Source of the DNA: Coniochaeta sp. PMI_546
Lineage: Eukaryota > Ascomycota > Sordariomycetes > Coniochaetales > Coniochaetaceae
NCBI GenBank assembly: GCA_021432605.1
Contig: MU271150.1
Location: 1,984,001-2,048,000 of the forward strand
Length of the DNA: 64,000 nucleotides
Direction of reading: 5' to 3'
Below the pieces are notes generated by a model. That model saw only the letters and a list, made by a program, of their open reading frames with translations, did not search any database and was not told the DNA's origin. Positions 12,504 to 23,845 of the stretch are shown here, piece by piece. The stretch's first letter is position 1. Every line of letters starts with the position of its first letter. Both the position numbers and the translations under genes were made by a program.

Positions 12504-12842
12504 ATTAGCATAGTAAGTGTGTGGTGAAATTACCAGGCGGACAGATGATTATTTATACCCCGAGGTAGAACAATCCGGCGATTCGTAAAAGACTAGTGAA
12601 TGACTTCAGGACACACGGAGCATAAGTGCCAGAGCAAGCAAGCATGTTATTTGAGCAGGATATGCAAATAGCGTTCTTGAAGATATATGGACATACAATG
12701 TGGTGACAAAATTAGGTTGCCTACTTTCTTTGCGTGGCCAGGAAGTCATATGGGTATCGGACGAAACTAGAGGAGTAAAGCCACCGAGAGAGTGTAAACA
12801 AGTCCGATTCACTCCATACAATATTGTTCTCCCCATCGCCAT
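12504..12842. other. convergent intergenic region
   Basis: These are 3' flanks of the CDF gene (+) and STT4 (-). Nothing else was seen. Confidence 0.6.
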
Positions 12843-15800
12843 CTAGTACGGAATCCCATTAGTCAACAGCTGGAAGTGATCATAGACTCCTGTCGAGTAG
12901 CTGGTGTAGCTCTTCTTGATCAGATCCTTCATGAAGTCCGCAGCCTCCCGCTCGCTCTTCTCCAGCACCATTCGCTCCTTGAAGTGCTTGACGCTCTCGG
13001 GCTTGAAGCACGGCAGGCCGCTGTCCATCATCAGCAGCACAATCTGCGACAGCTTCTCCGTGTACTGCCGCGAGGCCAGGAACGCCTTGACGCACAGCTC
13101 CTCGAACCACTTGAAGCTCTGGTGGTCCGTGCTGCCTCCCATGACGGCCACCATCTCGGACGTGAGCTTGAAGGGGGCACGTTCGAACTTGAAGCCGCCA
13201 GGCGCGATGTCGAAGCAGAACCCGAAGTCGATATGTAGGATGTGGCCGGCGTCGTCGATCATGATGTTGCCGTTGTGGCGGTCCTTGAACTGGAGGAGGA
13301 AGGAGATGACGGAATAGGCGGCCATGCTCTTGACGAAGTTATTCCGCGCCTGCTGGAAGCGCAGTGAGTCCTCGTTTCCGTACTTGGAGATGAAGTAGTC
13401 GTACAGCCCGTTGACTGCTTCGCGACCGAGCATGTCGCGGGAGATGGAGTTAGGCAGCACGTCGATGACACCGCACCCCGGTGCTGTGGCCGTCACGCGG
13501 TAGGGGAAGACGTAGACGTCCAAGCCGACGTGCTGGAAGATGCCCCGGAAAGCGGCAATCATTTGGAGAGCTAGGACATCTTGGCGACAATCGTCGCCGA
13601 CCTTGAAGATGGCCGACTGCCAAACTTCGATAGTGTTCTCCTTCCCGTCAATCTTATCCTTGTCGCCGTCTTCAAGCATATCATTAGCCTCCTCGACGCT
13701 GCCGCCTTTAGGCTTCTTGATTCGGAAAGTGGCCATATACGGAGCCTTGGCGTGGCTTTGTAGAGGTTTGCCGGATTTGCGGTCAATTCCGATGACGACT
13801 CCGTCTGGGTTACTGGGCAAGTAGACTCCCACTTCCACCTTGATCTTTCTCAACTCCTCTTCGATTTTCTGCTTCTTCTCGGGCTTGGACTTCTTGATGA
13901 AAGGCTTCAGCTTCCCGGAGATACTGGTAACCTCGTCAAAGAACGAGAATTCACGCTCATAGAAACCACGATCGGTGGCAGAGAAGCTCTCAACCATGCG
14001 TCCCATGACATGGTCCAGAGTGGGCTTGATGTCGGATGGCTGGAAAGGCATTAGAATTTGCGCGGAAATTGTTGGGCTTGAAAACTCACAATCTCTCCGT
14101 CGTCGTCTTTGTAGGCGTTTGCCTTCATGTTCCATATGATCTGATGAGCGAACAGCTGAGAGAACTGCGCTGTTTCTATGATGTATCTCTCTACATAACC
14201 GAGAGCGTCGTAGCGAAGAGTTTGTACAATTTGAGGAACGTAGAAGAAGGTGACATCAACAGAGTGGCTCTCAAGAGCCCTCACTGCATACTGAAGCAAG
14301 AACGGATTGCTGCGATACTGCGGAAGGAAGAAAGTCACAGCGGTGATGGGGTTGACAGACGCCCAGTACAGGAGATACTGGACAGGTCAGTAAGCAAGCA
14401 CCGTTTCCAGAGGAGAGACGCGATGTACCTTGAGTTGGAAGCTCACGTCTTCCGGAAGTGAACCGCCAAGGAGAATAGGCAATGCTTCAGGCTCAGCTAC
14501 AGCCTTGGCGGGGAAGTTGAGGAGTAACCAGCGAACGTCCTTATGGATTCTGGGATACTGAAACCTCGTCGCCAACTCAATGGCTATTGACGGACTTTCA
14601 GCCCATGCTGTTCGAACAAGAGGGGCTAGGGTGGCCTGCAGACTGGTTAGCAAGAGCATGCGAGGATGCTCGAAGCACTTACCTCGATAGCCAGTTTGTT
14701 CGAGTGTCCAACTGCGAACTGAGACTTCGCCGGCTCAGCCAGAGGGTAGACCCAGACCAAAAGCCGCGCCTGTTCACTCTCCAGCAGTATGATGAGTAAC
14801 TGTTCTTTTGGTTGAAGAGACTTGATGCCTGGTGAGGCGTTTGCCCCTATCATACTTGTCCCTTTGAGAGCCGCAATGACATCTGACAGCAGCCGTATTT
14901 CAGTCTTCAGCTGTAGCATATTGCTTCCAAAAGACCAGCAAGGGGCTGCATTAAACCAGCTCAGAGCAGCGGAGAGAATCTTGTCCTTGAGGCGCATCTG
15001 TGAGACAGCGGTCATGGTAGTGCTGGTCTTTAGAATCTTGAGGCCAAACAGTACGATCTGAAATCTGATTTCCCTCGCCATTGGATGGGATGTCGAACTT
15101 GTCACTCTGTCAAGCGTAACATTAAGGAGGCGCAAGAATGTCCTTTGCGTGTCCGTATTCCCCAGACGTGTGGCATTGTAGTGGCTTGCGAAGAACTGCA
15201 GGAGCCGAGAATGAGGAGCGAGCACATTGTACACATGCTGCCTCTTCTTTACCATAGCTGCATTATCCGTTGGCGCAAATTCCTCTCTTAAAAAGAACGG
15301 ATCGGGATTCCTGAGGGGGAGAAATGTCAGCGTGAGATCCAAGATGAATAGCTTGGACAAACTCACGTAATGGTAGGGTTGAACAATCCGAGGTTCTTTT
15401 GCATGCTAAACTCCCACTGCTGAGCAATCTCCGTTAAGAGACGTGCTTCCATCCGCGGGTTTTCGTGCATCACGCCCAGCCATAGAGAGACGCCGAGTTT
15501 CATGGACTGTTTCGTGAACATCGCGAACGGTATGCTGACGAGGTAGTGAACGATATTACACTCGTCGCCATCGCTGCGGCAGAGCAAAGCGGCGGCTCGA
15601 CGGAGGATGTCCCTAACATCATTCAAAGGCGTTACCTTCTTCATGATGATCCGCTTCTCGATATGGGCAAGTGCGGTGACGGCATCGGCGCTCTCATTCT
15701 CAGAAGAAGGCAGGAAAGATGATCGTCGGTCTAGGCGCATGAAGCTGAGCCACTCTAAGCTGTGATCAGGTAACGCCTCCGTATAGCGATACTCTTGACG

Positions 15801-18800
15801 AGTGGTATACTGCGCGATGAAATCAGAAGCAGTGTTTATATTATAGTCTCCCACGTTGTCGATGGAGGAGAGCTTCTGGTCCGTCAAAGGAATCACAGAG
15901 CCCATTTCCATCGCAAAAGAGCGGCCGAGTGAGATGTGGCCATAAGCACCGTCGTCATCATACTCCGATAAATATGTCTGGAGAAGACCCTTGACATCGG
16001 AAGGTGCAAGACCGATGGCGTTAGTCAACCAGACTCTGGCTTTTCGGTTAAGGTTGTCAAGGGTGTAGCGTCGGAAGGCATAGTCGTCCGAGAGTTGAAC
16101 CTGTACTTGTCCGCGTACGGAGCTGAAGATCGTCCTTGGCTCATACATGTCGGTCTCCGCCTCCAAGCAGCTTGTCCACATTAGGGAAAGAAGCTCTAGC
16201 AAAGCGAAGAGGGACGACCTCTGGCAGAGAGCTGATGGGATATCCCGTATGAGGCGGTTGGCACAAGCAAAGGCTGCCTGCTGGACTCTTTCAATACGGT
16301 GACAGCAGTTGCACAGAATTCTTGCGAGTTGGCCAGCCGCATATTGAGCAGAAAATGCCGGGTTTGCCGCAGCTAAAGTTCTCTTAAGGTACTTGTCCAT
16401 AACAGCGTTTGCGATGCCTTCCATTGTCCGGCTGACTTCGCCTTTCCGCATGCTGGGCTCTAGGAAGTACGTTACCACGCGCGTGCAGTCGCCAGTCTCA
16501 GCCCGCAATGTTTCGACGACGTATGCAGACTGGAGGAAGGTGAGTTTGCGGTAGCTCAGCGCCCTGATGTCGGCTTCTCTGGAGGGGATCAACTCAATGA
16601 GCTGTTTTTTGAGAAGAGACTCCCGCTCAGAGCTCATGCCTCTCCGTAGAATGGTGTTCAGCTCGATATCACTCTCGTCCTCTTCTCCCCGATCCTCTAG
16701 AACTAGGGCAGGAGAATGGATAGCTATGATACGAAGTTCATTTAGATGCTCCTTGCCACGCGCCGTATTTGGGACGAAGCCGTGGACAACAATGTTGAAC
16801 CAGGCATCACGCAACATCGCATGTGTTTCGTCGTCCGTACTTTCGTCCAATGCCAGGTCATGGGTTGACATAAGCACGGCAAGCGGCTGGAGTAGCTGAG
16901 CGATCTCACGCGCGGCCAGTTCGACTTCGGATTCCTTCCGGTGGTGGTTGTGCTGATCGGCGGGGGCGTCACCTTTCGAGATGATGCTATCCAGCAAGTG
17001 CTCCCAGTAGATATCCCACAAAGGTGATTCCCGCTTGATATTCGCGGAAATGTGGTTCCGGGCAGTCCGAACCGCCACAAGGACAGGCTCTTTATTTTCC
17101 ACAATAGCAGAGTGCGCGATCCTGCCGTACGATTTCAAGAGCGAACGGAACTCAAGTTGGGCACCATCCAGAGCTAGTACCGCAGCACCTCTGACGATGT
17201 GTGCGTCCACCAAGCTGTTGATCTTGCCAAATTTCTGAAGTAGCATGGATTGTGCTAAAGCAGTAATCTTCTCGTCCTTGGAGGCGGCTGCGACCCTGCA
17301 TATCGCCTGCACGACATTGCCATGTACGGCTGCAGTCTCTTCTTCGCCTGTAATCTGCAAGGAGATTGAACTTCCTGTCGATTGCCGCCTCGCATATATG
17401 TGGGTGTCGGACTTGTCCGACGAGTTACCATTAAGCCCATTGGCAAAGATCTGCTCGTCCGCCGAACTGAGGACATTGCCGAGCGTATATAGAGTGGTGA
17501 TCACAGCATCCGTGGAGAGCATTCGCAGAACGAAAACAAGGCAATCTGCGGCCACAGCAACTGTTTCGCTCCTCGCATCGCCCTGAACAATAAAGCGCGG
17601 AAGGAGCCGAGAAACAGCAACAGCATATGAGGGAGACACCTTGCATAGAAGGGCCAGTGATTTCAGGACGGTAGGTGCAAGGATGTCATCGGCCATGCTG
17701 CTAGCGTCACTGAGTGTGTCTTCCAGCCAGTTCATCAGGGTTTCTGCATCAGCTGCATCCTCATTCAACCTCGAACAGTTGAGAAAACTCGTCAGAGCGG
17801 AAGCTTTAATGTTGGAGGCTATTCTTTGCTCAGCAGACGACCGAAGACGGACAAAATCCGCACTGGACTCCAGGTAGTTCATCTGATCGACGACAGCGGT
17901 AGCATATGTTTCGACGGATCGAAAGTCGGCCTCTCCACTCTTCGCAGTGAGCGGCCGCAACAGTCCATCGCCAGACATGAGGATGTCTAAAACATGTGTT
18001 GTTCGAAGTGCATCAACCTCGGCGACTAGTAAAGAAGTGGAGGCCACAATCAACCACATGAAACTCTGTTGTAAAAGCATCGCGCTTAGCGGACGGCCGA
18101 TATGATCGTAGTGATGGAGATGTCTTTTCCACTCCTTTACATGCCGTTCGTGAGACTCGCAATTCCTTATGGTGGAGAAGGCGGTTTCAACAGCAATGAA
18201 GAAGTCGTCCGACAGTAGGTCGCGTAACCGTTGAATCAGCGCCAAACGGCCGCCAGTCCTCCAAAAGTTGGCTTGTGCAGAGGCAGCATCCAGGAATCCA
18301 AGCAGAGATATGGTTATTGTGGCAACTCGTATGGCATTTTCAACGGCTTCGGGGCCACCGTCGTCTCCTGGAGGCACCACGGCTTCTGAAGCATGACCGC
18401 ACGCATTGAGAAAAGCTCTGAAGTTATCTGACGCCAACTGCTGAACATCATCGTGGCGCGTGCCAAGTGATAGAAGCGCTGCAGTGACATTGTACGTCAG
18501 GGCCTCTGTGGGCGACGGCTGTATTTTGCGATAGAAGGGGGACGCGGCGAAGATCTGAGAGTGGGATTCGAGCAGGTAAGGGCCGAGTTGTCGGGCCAGC
18601 TTTTGGGCACTCTGCGGAGTTTTGACCATCGGCGCAGCCTTGCAAAGGGCCAGAAGTACTTCGAATTCACGGATGGCCTGTTGCGCATAAGAAATCAATA
18701 TCAGTGACCAGCACGGTGAAAGTGAAAGTCATGGTCTCGGACGTACCATCGGAACCCGTCCAACACTACTTGAATGGTTGGGCCGATGACCATTCGTGGT

Positions 18801-18935
18801 CTCCCGTGCTTGTCCATAGCTCGGCACAGCTCTGCACAGCTTGTCAAGATCTGATCGGTCGAACGAAGTTGCCGAACTGCTCGCTGAGAGAGCCGCGATC
18901 TTCTGGAGCGCCCTCTGACGTATGTCGCGGGCCAT
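12843..18935 (-). CDS. STT4: phosphatidylinositol 4-kinase, type III alpha (Stt4)
   Basis: Six exons, complement(18747..18935, 15367..18677, 14683..15310, 14429..14635, 14090..14377, 12843..14039), give 1939 residues, the usual size for Stt4 (about 1900). The kinase makes PI4P at the plasma membrane, feeding PI(4,5)P2 and actin/cell-wall signalling. Residues 1-1300 or so are a helical scaffold. The PI3K/PI4K accessory helical domain follows (YLLYWASVNPITAVTFFLP, FAHQIIWNMKANAY). The C-terminal kinase shows GDDCRQD (1689-1695), the catalytic loop DRHNGN (1794-1799) and the DFG motif (1812-1814). The ending, LLTNGIPY, fits the PI4K family. Exon 1 encodes a short N-terminus, MARDIRQRALQKI, that fits fungal homologues. 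The gene is divergent from PRE7 with 505 bp between start codons. Confidence 0.96.
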
Positions 18936-19440
18936 TGTGGCAGTCTAGAGGCACGCTTTACTGCTTTATCGCATGGAGAGCCAAATAAAGCAAATAAATT
19001 GCCAAGAGCTCACAGCTCTCTGCAGGGGCTAGCTGACACTCGTATTGGGGAGTCGATATGATATTGTACAAGTGTAGATTGCCATGGACAGATATATCTG
19101 GTCCCAAATTCCATGTTCTTGGCGACGGTCTGACGCCCCCCTGTCTATGAACGTTAGTACCAGGATTTGGTCCGTGCACAAGCTTCTAGCCAAAGAGCTG
19201 TGCTCATTTGGCTGAGTCATCCTAGCTTCCCTTGCACTTGCAAGGCTGCAACGGTTGACGCGCGCCTTGGAGCTCCAGCTCGACCTCACTTCAATTCTAT
19301 CACTATCACGCCGCCAACATCAAACGTCTACCGTTCACCAAAACCCTTCTCAGCGACATATATCAAATTTGTCTCCGCGTATCCACCCGATAAACAAACG
19401 AGAGTCCTAAAGGCGGCGGACGTCGGCAAAGTCAGACAAG
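18936..19440. other. divergent promoter region STT4/PRE7
   Basis: This 505-bp region is shared by the two start codons. A TGAGTCA heptamer lies at 19213-19219. I looked for the proteasome element GGTGGCAAA on either strand and did not find an exact copy. Confidence 0.6.
19213..19219. promoter_or_regulatory. possible Gcn4/CPC1 (bZIP) site TGAGTCA
   Basis: This exact TGAGTCA heptamer is about 222-228 bases upstream of the PRE7 ATG. Its context (GGCTGAGTCATCC) resembles the site upstream of RIB4 (GCTGACTCATCC). It may be a chance match. Confidence 0.25.
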
Positions 19441-20295
19441 ATGGCCATGTTCAGCCAAAACCCGTTGATGAACGGCCCCAACTACTCCTTCAATGAAGCA
19501 CCCAGAGTAAACGCACCAGAAGGTGCCCGCCAACACCGTTTCGACCCGTAAGCAGACAATTGCCTACCTCGCACCAGAGTAGAAAGAATCTAACCCCATC
19601 GCCGCAGATACACCGACAACGGCGGTTCAACCCTCGCCATCGCCGGCGCCGATTTCGCCATCATGGCCGGCGACACCCGCCTGACCTCCGGATACAGTAT
19701 CAACAGCCGGTACCACCCCAAAGTCTTCAAGATCGGCGGTACCACGGCCGACCAGAAGGACGCCACCCTCGTGCTGTCGGTTGTCGGCTTCATGGCCGAC
19801 GGCGAGGCCCTGAAGGAGAAGCTCGACTCCATCTGCAAGATGTACCGCTACCGCCACGGCAAGGCCATGAGCGTCGAGGCTTGCGCCCGCCGGCTATCCA
19901 TTATCCTGTACCAGAAGCGCTTCTTCCCCTACTACGCCTACGCCATCTTGGGAGGCCTGGACGAGGAGGGCAAGGGCGCCGTGTACTCATACGACCCCGT
20001 CGGCAGCTACGAGCGCGAGCAGTGCAGGGCTGGCGGTGCGGCGGCAAGCCTGATCATGCCGTTCTTGGATAACCAGGTCAACTTCAAGAATCAGTACGAG
20101 CCCGGTAGCGGCGAGGGTCACGCGCTGCAGGAACGGGAGCGACGTCCGCTTACGAGGGCTGAGGTTGAGATCCTGGTTAAGGATGCGTTTGACGGTGCTG
20201 TGGAGCGTCACATTGAAGTCGGTGACGGTCTGCAGATGATGGTTGTCACCGCGAACGGTATTGAGGAGATATATCTACCGTTGAAGAAGGACTAA
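19441..20295 (+). CDS. PRE7: 20S proteasome subunit beta-6
   Basis: Exons 19441..19547 and 19608..20295 give 264 residues. The 60-nt intron has donor GTAAGC and acceptor GCAG, and the split codon gives Pro. The mature fold starts at about YTDNGGSTLAIAGADFAIMA. Residues such as GDTRLTSGYSINSR, YQKRFFPYYAYAILGG and YSYDPVGSYE are typical of beta-6 (Pre7/C5/PSMB1). The catalytic N-terminal Thr of active beta subunits is absent, as expected, because beta-6 is structural. It sits in the beta ring of the 20S core in nucleus and cytosol. A second in-frame ATG lies two codons downstream (Met3); I chose the first because both are in frame and the difference is small. Confidence 0.96.
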
Positions 20296-23200
20296 GGAGA
20301 AGATATGATTTGTAGGGGCGTAGGTTCCAGCCTCGTGTACAATAATAACTAGATTTCGAGAGCACTCGTGGCCTCGCTGCGCTCTGTGTTTAGACTGCAA
20401 GTCTTAGCCATTTGGGGACTGGTTTAACTCATCTAAGCTTCCTGCCTTTGGTGACTTTGTTATAAGCTCGACCGATGAAGTCATTACACCAGCCCGTCCT
20501 ACTCTAGGACTGAAGATGACGCGCTATGAATCTGATATGCATGGGACTGAGTTGGACCCTCGCAATGTTGTCTGATACTCGACCGTATGCCTTTTATTGT
20601 CTTCACTCGCATATCAGATCCGTCCCTTCCCAGGAGTCTCGGCACAGATGAGGCTCTCGATCTGCTACATGCGAAGCAGGACCAAGGGCCGATCGCCACG
20701 GACGCATGATTGGAAACAGTCGCTTGATCCACCCATATTTCGGTGCCATATTGTGGTCCTTTATAGTTAGAGTTCTCTGTAACTGCCAAAAGCAAACCCT
20801 CCGAAGCCAACGTGAAATGGCATCTCCCGCAGTTCCTCGTTCTGATGTACACTCTTCTCAGCGTCCAACCAACGCCATCACTGTGACAAGATACTGTTCC
20901 TCATTCCACGTCAGTCCCGGCGAACTGGCAGTAAACAATCTGAACGCAACATCAGGAGATTGTAACTGCGAGCAAAACCAGTACTTATGTGGTATGTCCT
21001 TGGTTCGTCGAGCTAAGGCGTGTTGGATAGTTTGACGACAGATATGGTCTCGTTCACCGAATGACAATGATGAGTGTACGGAATCTGGTGCTGGGTTCGT
21101 CTCACAACGAGGACATGGATGACCAACACACATGACAGCTAGACACGATCTGCTTCGGGGAGAAAGCCGATGTTGATTCCAGGCTTTGCCTGACGGGACC
21201 CCGAGCCGGAAGAATATAGATAAAGGATGCACGGTGGTGCGGTAAGATACATCAGCAAGGCAGCCAGGTAGAAGCTTGCAAGCATTGGCCCTCACTGTGG
21301 CAATCGATGCATGCCTGAGTACATGGTATGTCAGTTATGTCTTACCAAGTATCACGGGGAAGACACCATACGGGGTCAGCGAATCCGAGAGAATCCGTCT
21401 CCTCCAAAATAGTGCAGCCGCCCACGCTCGCACAATTATTCGCAATCTTCATCTGTTGCCACAATGGCCTAAACAGCACCACTAAGGACGTGTTACTCTG
21501 TATCGGCATTTGGTCGATCCATAGAGATGACGGGTGTGATTGAAAGGGGGGCCTTTTCATCCCGAGTGGAGAGATGTCGAGCTACTGGAGTGGAATCTTA
21601 GCCACATCTTCAGGGCCCCGTTTCAACGATTCCCGATCCAATAACGCGGGCTTCCATAGACGTGGGATGAAAGTGGCATGGGCGGGCAGCAGCCCCAGAC
21701 TGAACATCATTGGCCATGACAGTGAGAAAGGTTCCCGTCAACTTGGCTCACCCCTGCGTTAGCCCAAAGGGATCGGTATCGGTAGTTATCCGATACGTCG
21801 CCGGGCGTCCGGACGCTTCTTTGCATACCGCAGTCCCTACAGCAGTGCAAACGCGTGTGTTATGAGACTTCGTTCCCACGAATCAATGCCGCCTTGGACC
21901 GCACGTCCGTACACAACCACGTGGCTGGGTGGCAGACTGGCGGCTAGAAGTCCCTGCCTATCGTTGTCCACACACGGACAGTAAGATATATAGCCAGCAA
22001 ACATACATTGAGTATGTCCTTCGCATGGAACTCCCACCTCCGTGGCTCATCAGGGATTACCTAGGTTGTGGACGGACGACGACTCCGGACGTTAGCGGTA
22101 ATCTCGAGGACTAGCAAGGGCCGTTCTACCACCTGTCGCCTTTCAGGTCTTCATTTGAACCGGGGAGATCACGCAAGCTTCTTGTCAGCAGGACGACTGT
22201 GGCGATTCGATATTTTCAACGTATGGGGAGAAGATAGAGGCAAACCAGGTGTAGACTTCGAGTAGTGACAACGAGGGGCGGCGGCATCGGTACATGCTGT
22301 TCCGCAAGAGCATGGATGTTATTTTTGGAGTTGATTGTATACATTCGTGTAGCTTTCGTTGAGCAGTGTCGGCGATGAATCACAAGCTTGACGGCTTTGG
22401 AAACCTTGGGAGACCCCGGGGTCGCCGGCCGGGCGATAGATAAGGCAATGATCGGCACTATCAGTCTGCTCTCACGGTTCGAGACTCGCCAGTGGATCGA
22501 TAGAGAGGTTTGCTGAACCCGTCGACACGCGGACTCTTCTCCACGGTGGGGAGTGATACCAGGATATCCTGATACTGAATGGGACATGAGCGAGTCCTTC
22601 TGACAGACTACATTATAAATTACATTCTGCGCAGTACGTAGTGATGTATCGTGCATGTTTATGGTCCAAACTGTACATGATCGCAACCAGCACATTGGAG
22701 TTACATGTCGGGATGTCGTTGGTTTACAGCGGCAGAAACCCGACCCACCCCATTAGCGCGGGAGCGAGACCCAGTTACTTTTGTGGTATAATCCGTGCAC
22801 GCTGACGTCACGGACAGGTTGATCATCAGTGCAGATTAACCGTCTTAGTTTTGCCGTGTATGGAGTGTACGTGTGTGTAAAGCCAATTCGAAGCCGCATG
22901 TGACATAAGCGGCACGACCAGACCGCTCGCAAACAAACTCACCAATAATATTCCTGTGCTACTGGTGCCAACCGATCTTCTGACTGTCTATCAGGCGTTA
23001 AGCTGGAACGGTACAATTATGTCTACCGGATCAAAAGCTCCGCGAGACCAGGGTGTTTCCAGGGTCCTGCCAAACCTTTTCACTTTCACTACCTTGATAT
23101 CCAAAGCGGAAGCTCACCGTGCACGGTACTATACATGTGTACATACACGTAGAGAAGCCCGGATGACTTGACAGCGAGAAAGTCCGTCACAACATCGAGT

Positions 23201-23463
23201 TTAAGTCAGAACGAGTGGCCAGAGCATCAGCACAGACAGTGTACCCCGTCAAAACTTATTAGGAGAAGATACACCCTGATCGTCCATATGCAGACTTCGT
23301 GCTACACTTTGGAATATGCCATATCCCTTGGTAAACGAGGTCGAACCGAAAGTGGCAAGATCTGGGCACGGCTTTCCAGATGTGGCAGAAATGACGGCAG
23401 TCACCGACACGGAACTACACGTGTGGTAGGCACCACAGTTGTCCACTACACTAAGGTACCTAC

Positions 23464-23479
23464 GTGTACACGTGTACAC
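23464..23479. repeat. perfect 16-bp palindrome GTGTACACGTGTACAC
   Basis: The sequence equals its own reverse complement over 16 bases and sits 2 bases after the TAAGGTACCTA motif (23451-23462). It contains CACGTG, the E-box core bound by bHLH factors. Shorter relatives occur at 30572-30579, 32123-32136 and 52651-52660. Function is unknown. Confidence 0.6.
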
Positions 23480-23822
23480 TAAAGCTTCCCCTCGCGCTCC
23501 CAGGACCCCTGTGGGGCTGATTGAACCACACCTGCAGGGTACAGGCTGTGAATTGTGACCCCACACTGTGAATCGAGGCTGCAGATGGAGACGCACTATC
23601 TACCATCTTTGACATCATAACAGGTCTTCCACGCGTAGAGTTGCTGTTGGGTTTCGGCGATTGGAGGTTTCATCCCGCCTGGGACTTGAGCCCTGTTTCG
23701 AAGCTTCCCGTTTTTTGCTCACAACTGTGGCTTACGTCTGTCATAAGAGGGCGAGCATCACCACTGGTCATACAAGCACCATTCTGCTACCTTGACTTCC
23801 CTGTTAGTGTTGAGGCAAGGCG

Positions 23823-23845
23823 CCCCCCCCCCCCCAAAAAAAAAG
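23823..23845. repeat. homopolymer junction: C run followed by A run
   Basis: About 13 Cs run directly into about 10 As. Such double homopolymers are prone to sequencing and assembly error, so the exact length is uncertain. Confidence 0.7.

Noticed and set aside
22216-22695. 159-codon open frame on the minus strand
   Set aside because: No recognisable domain and no neighbouring exons that extend it.
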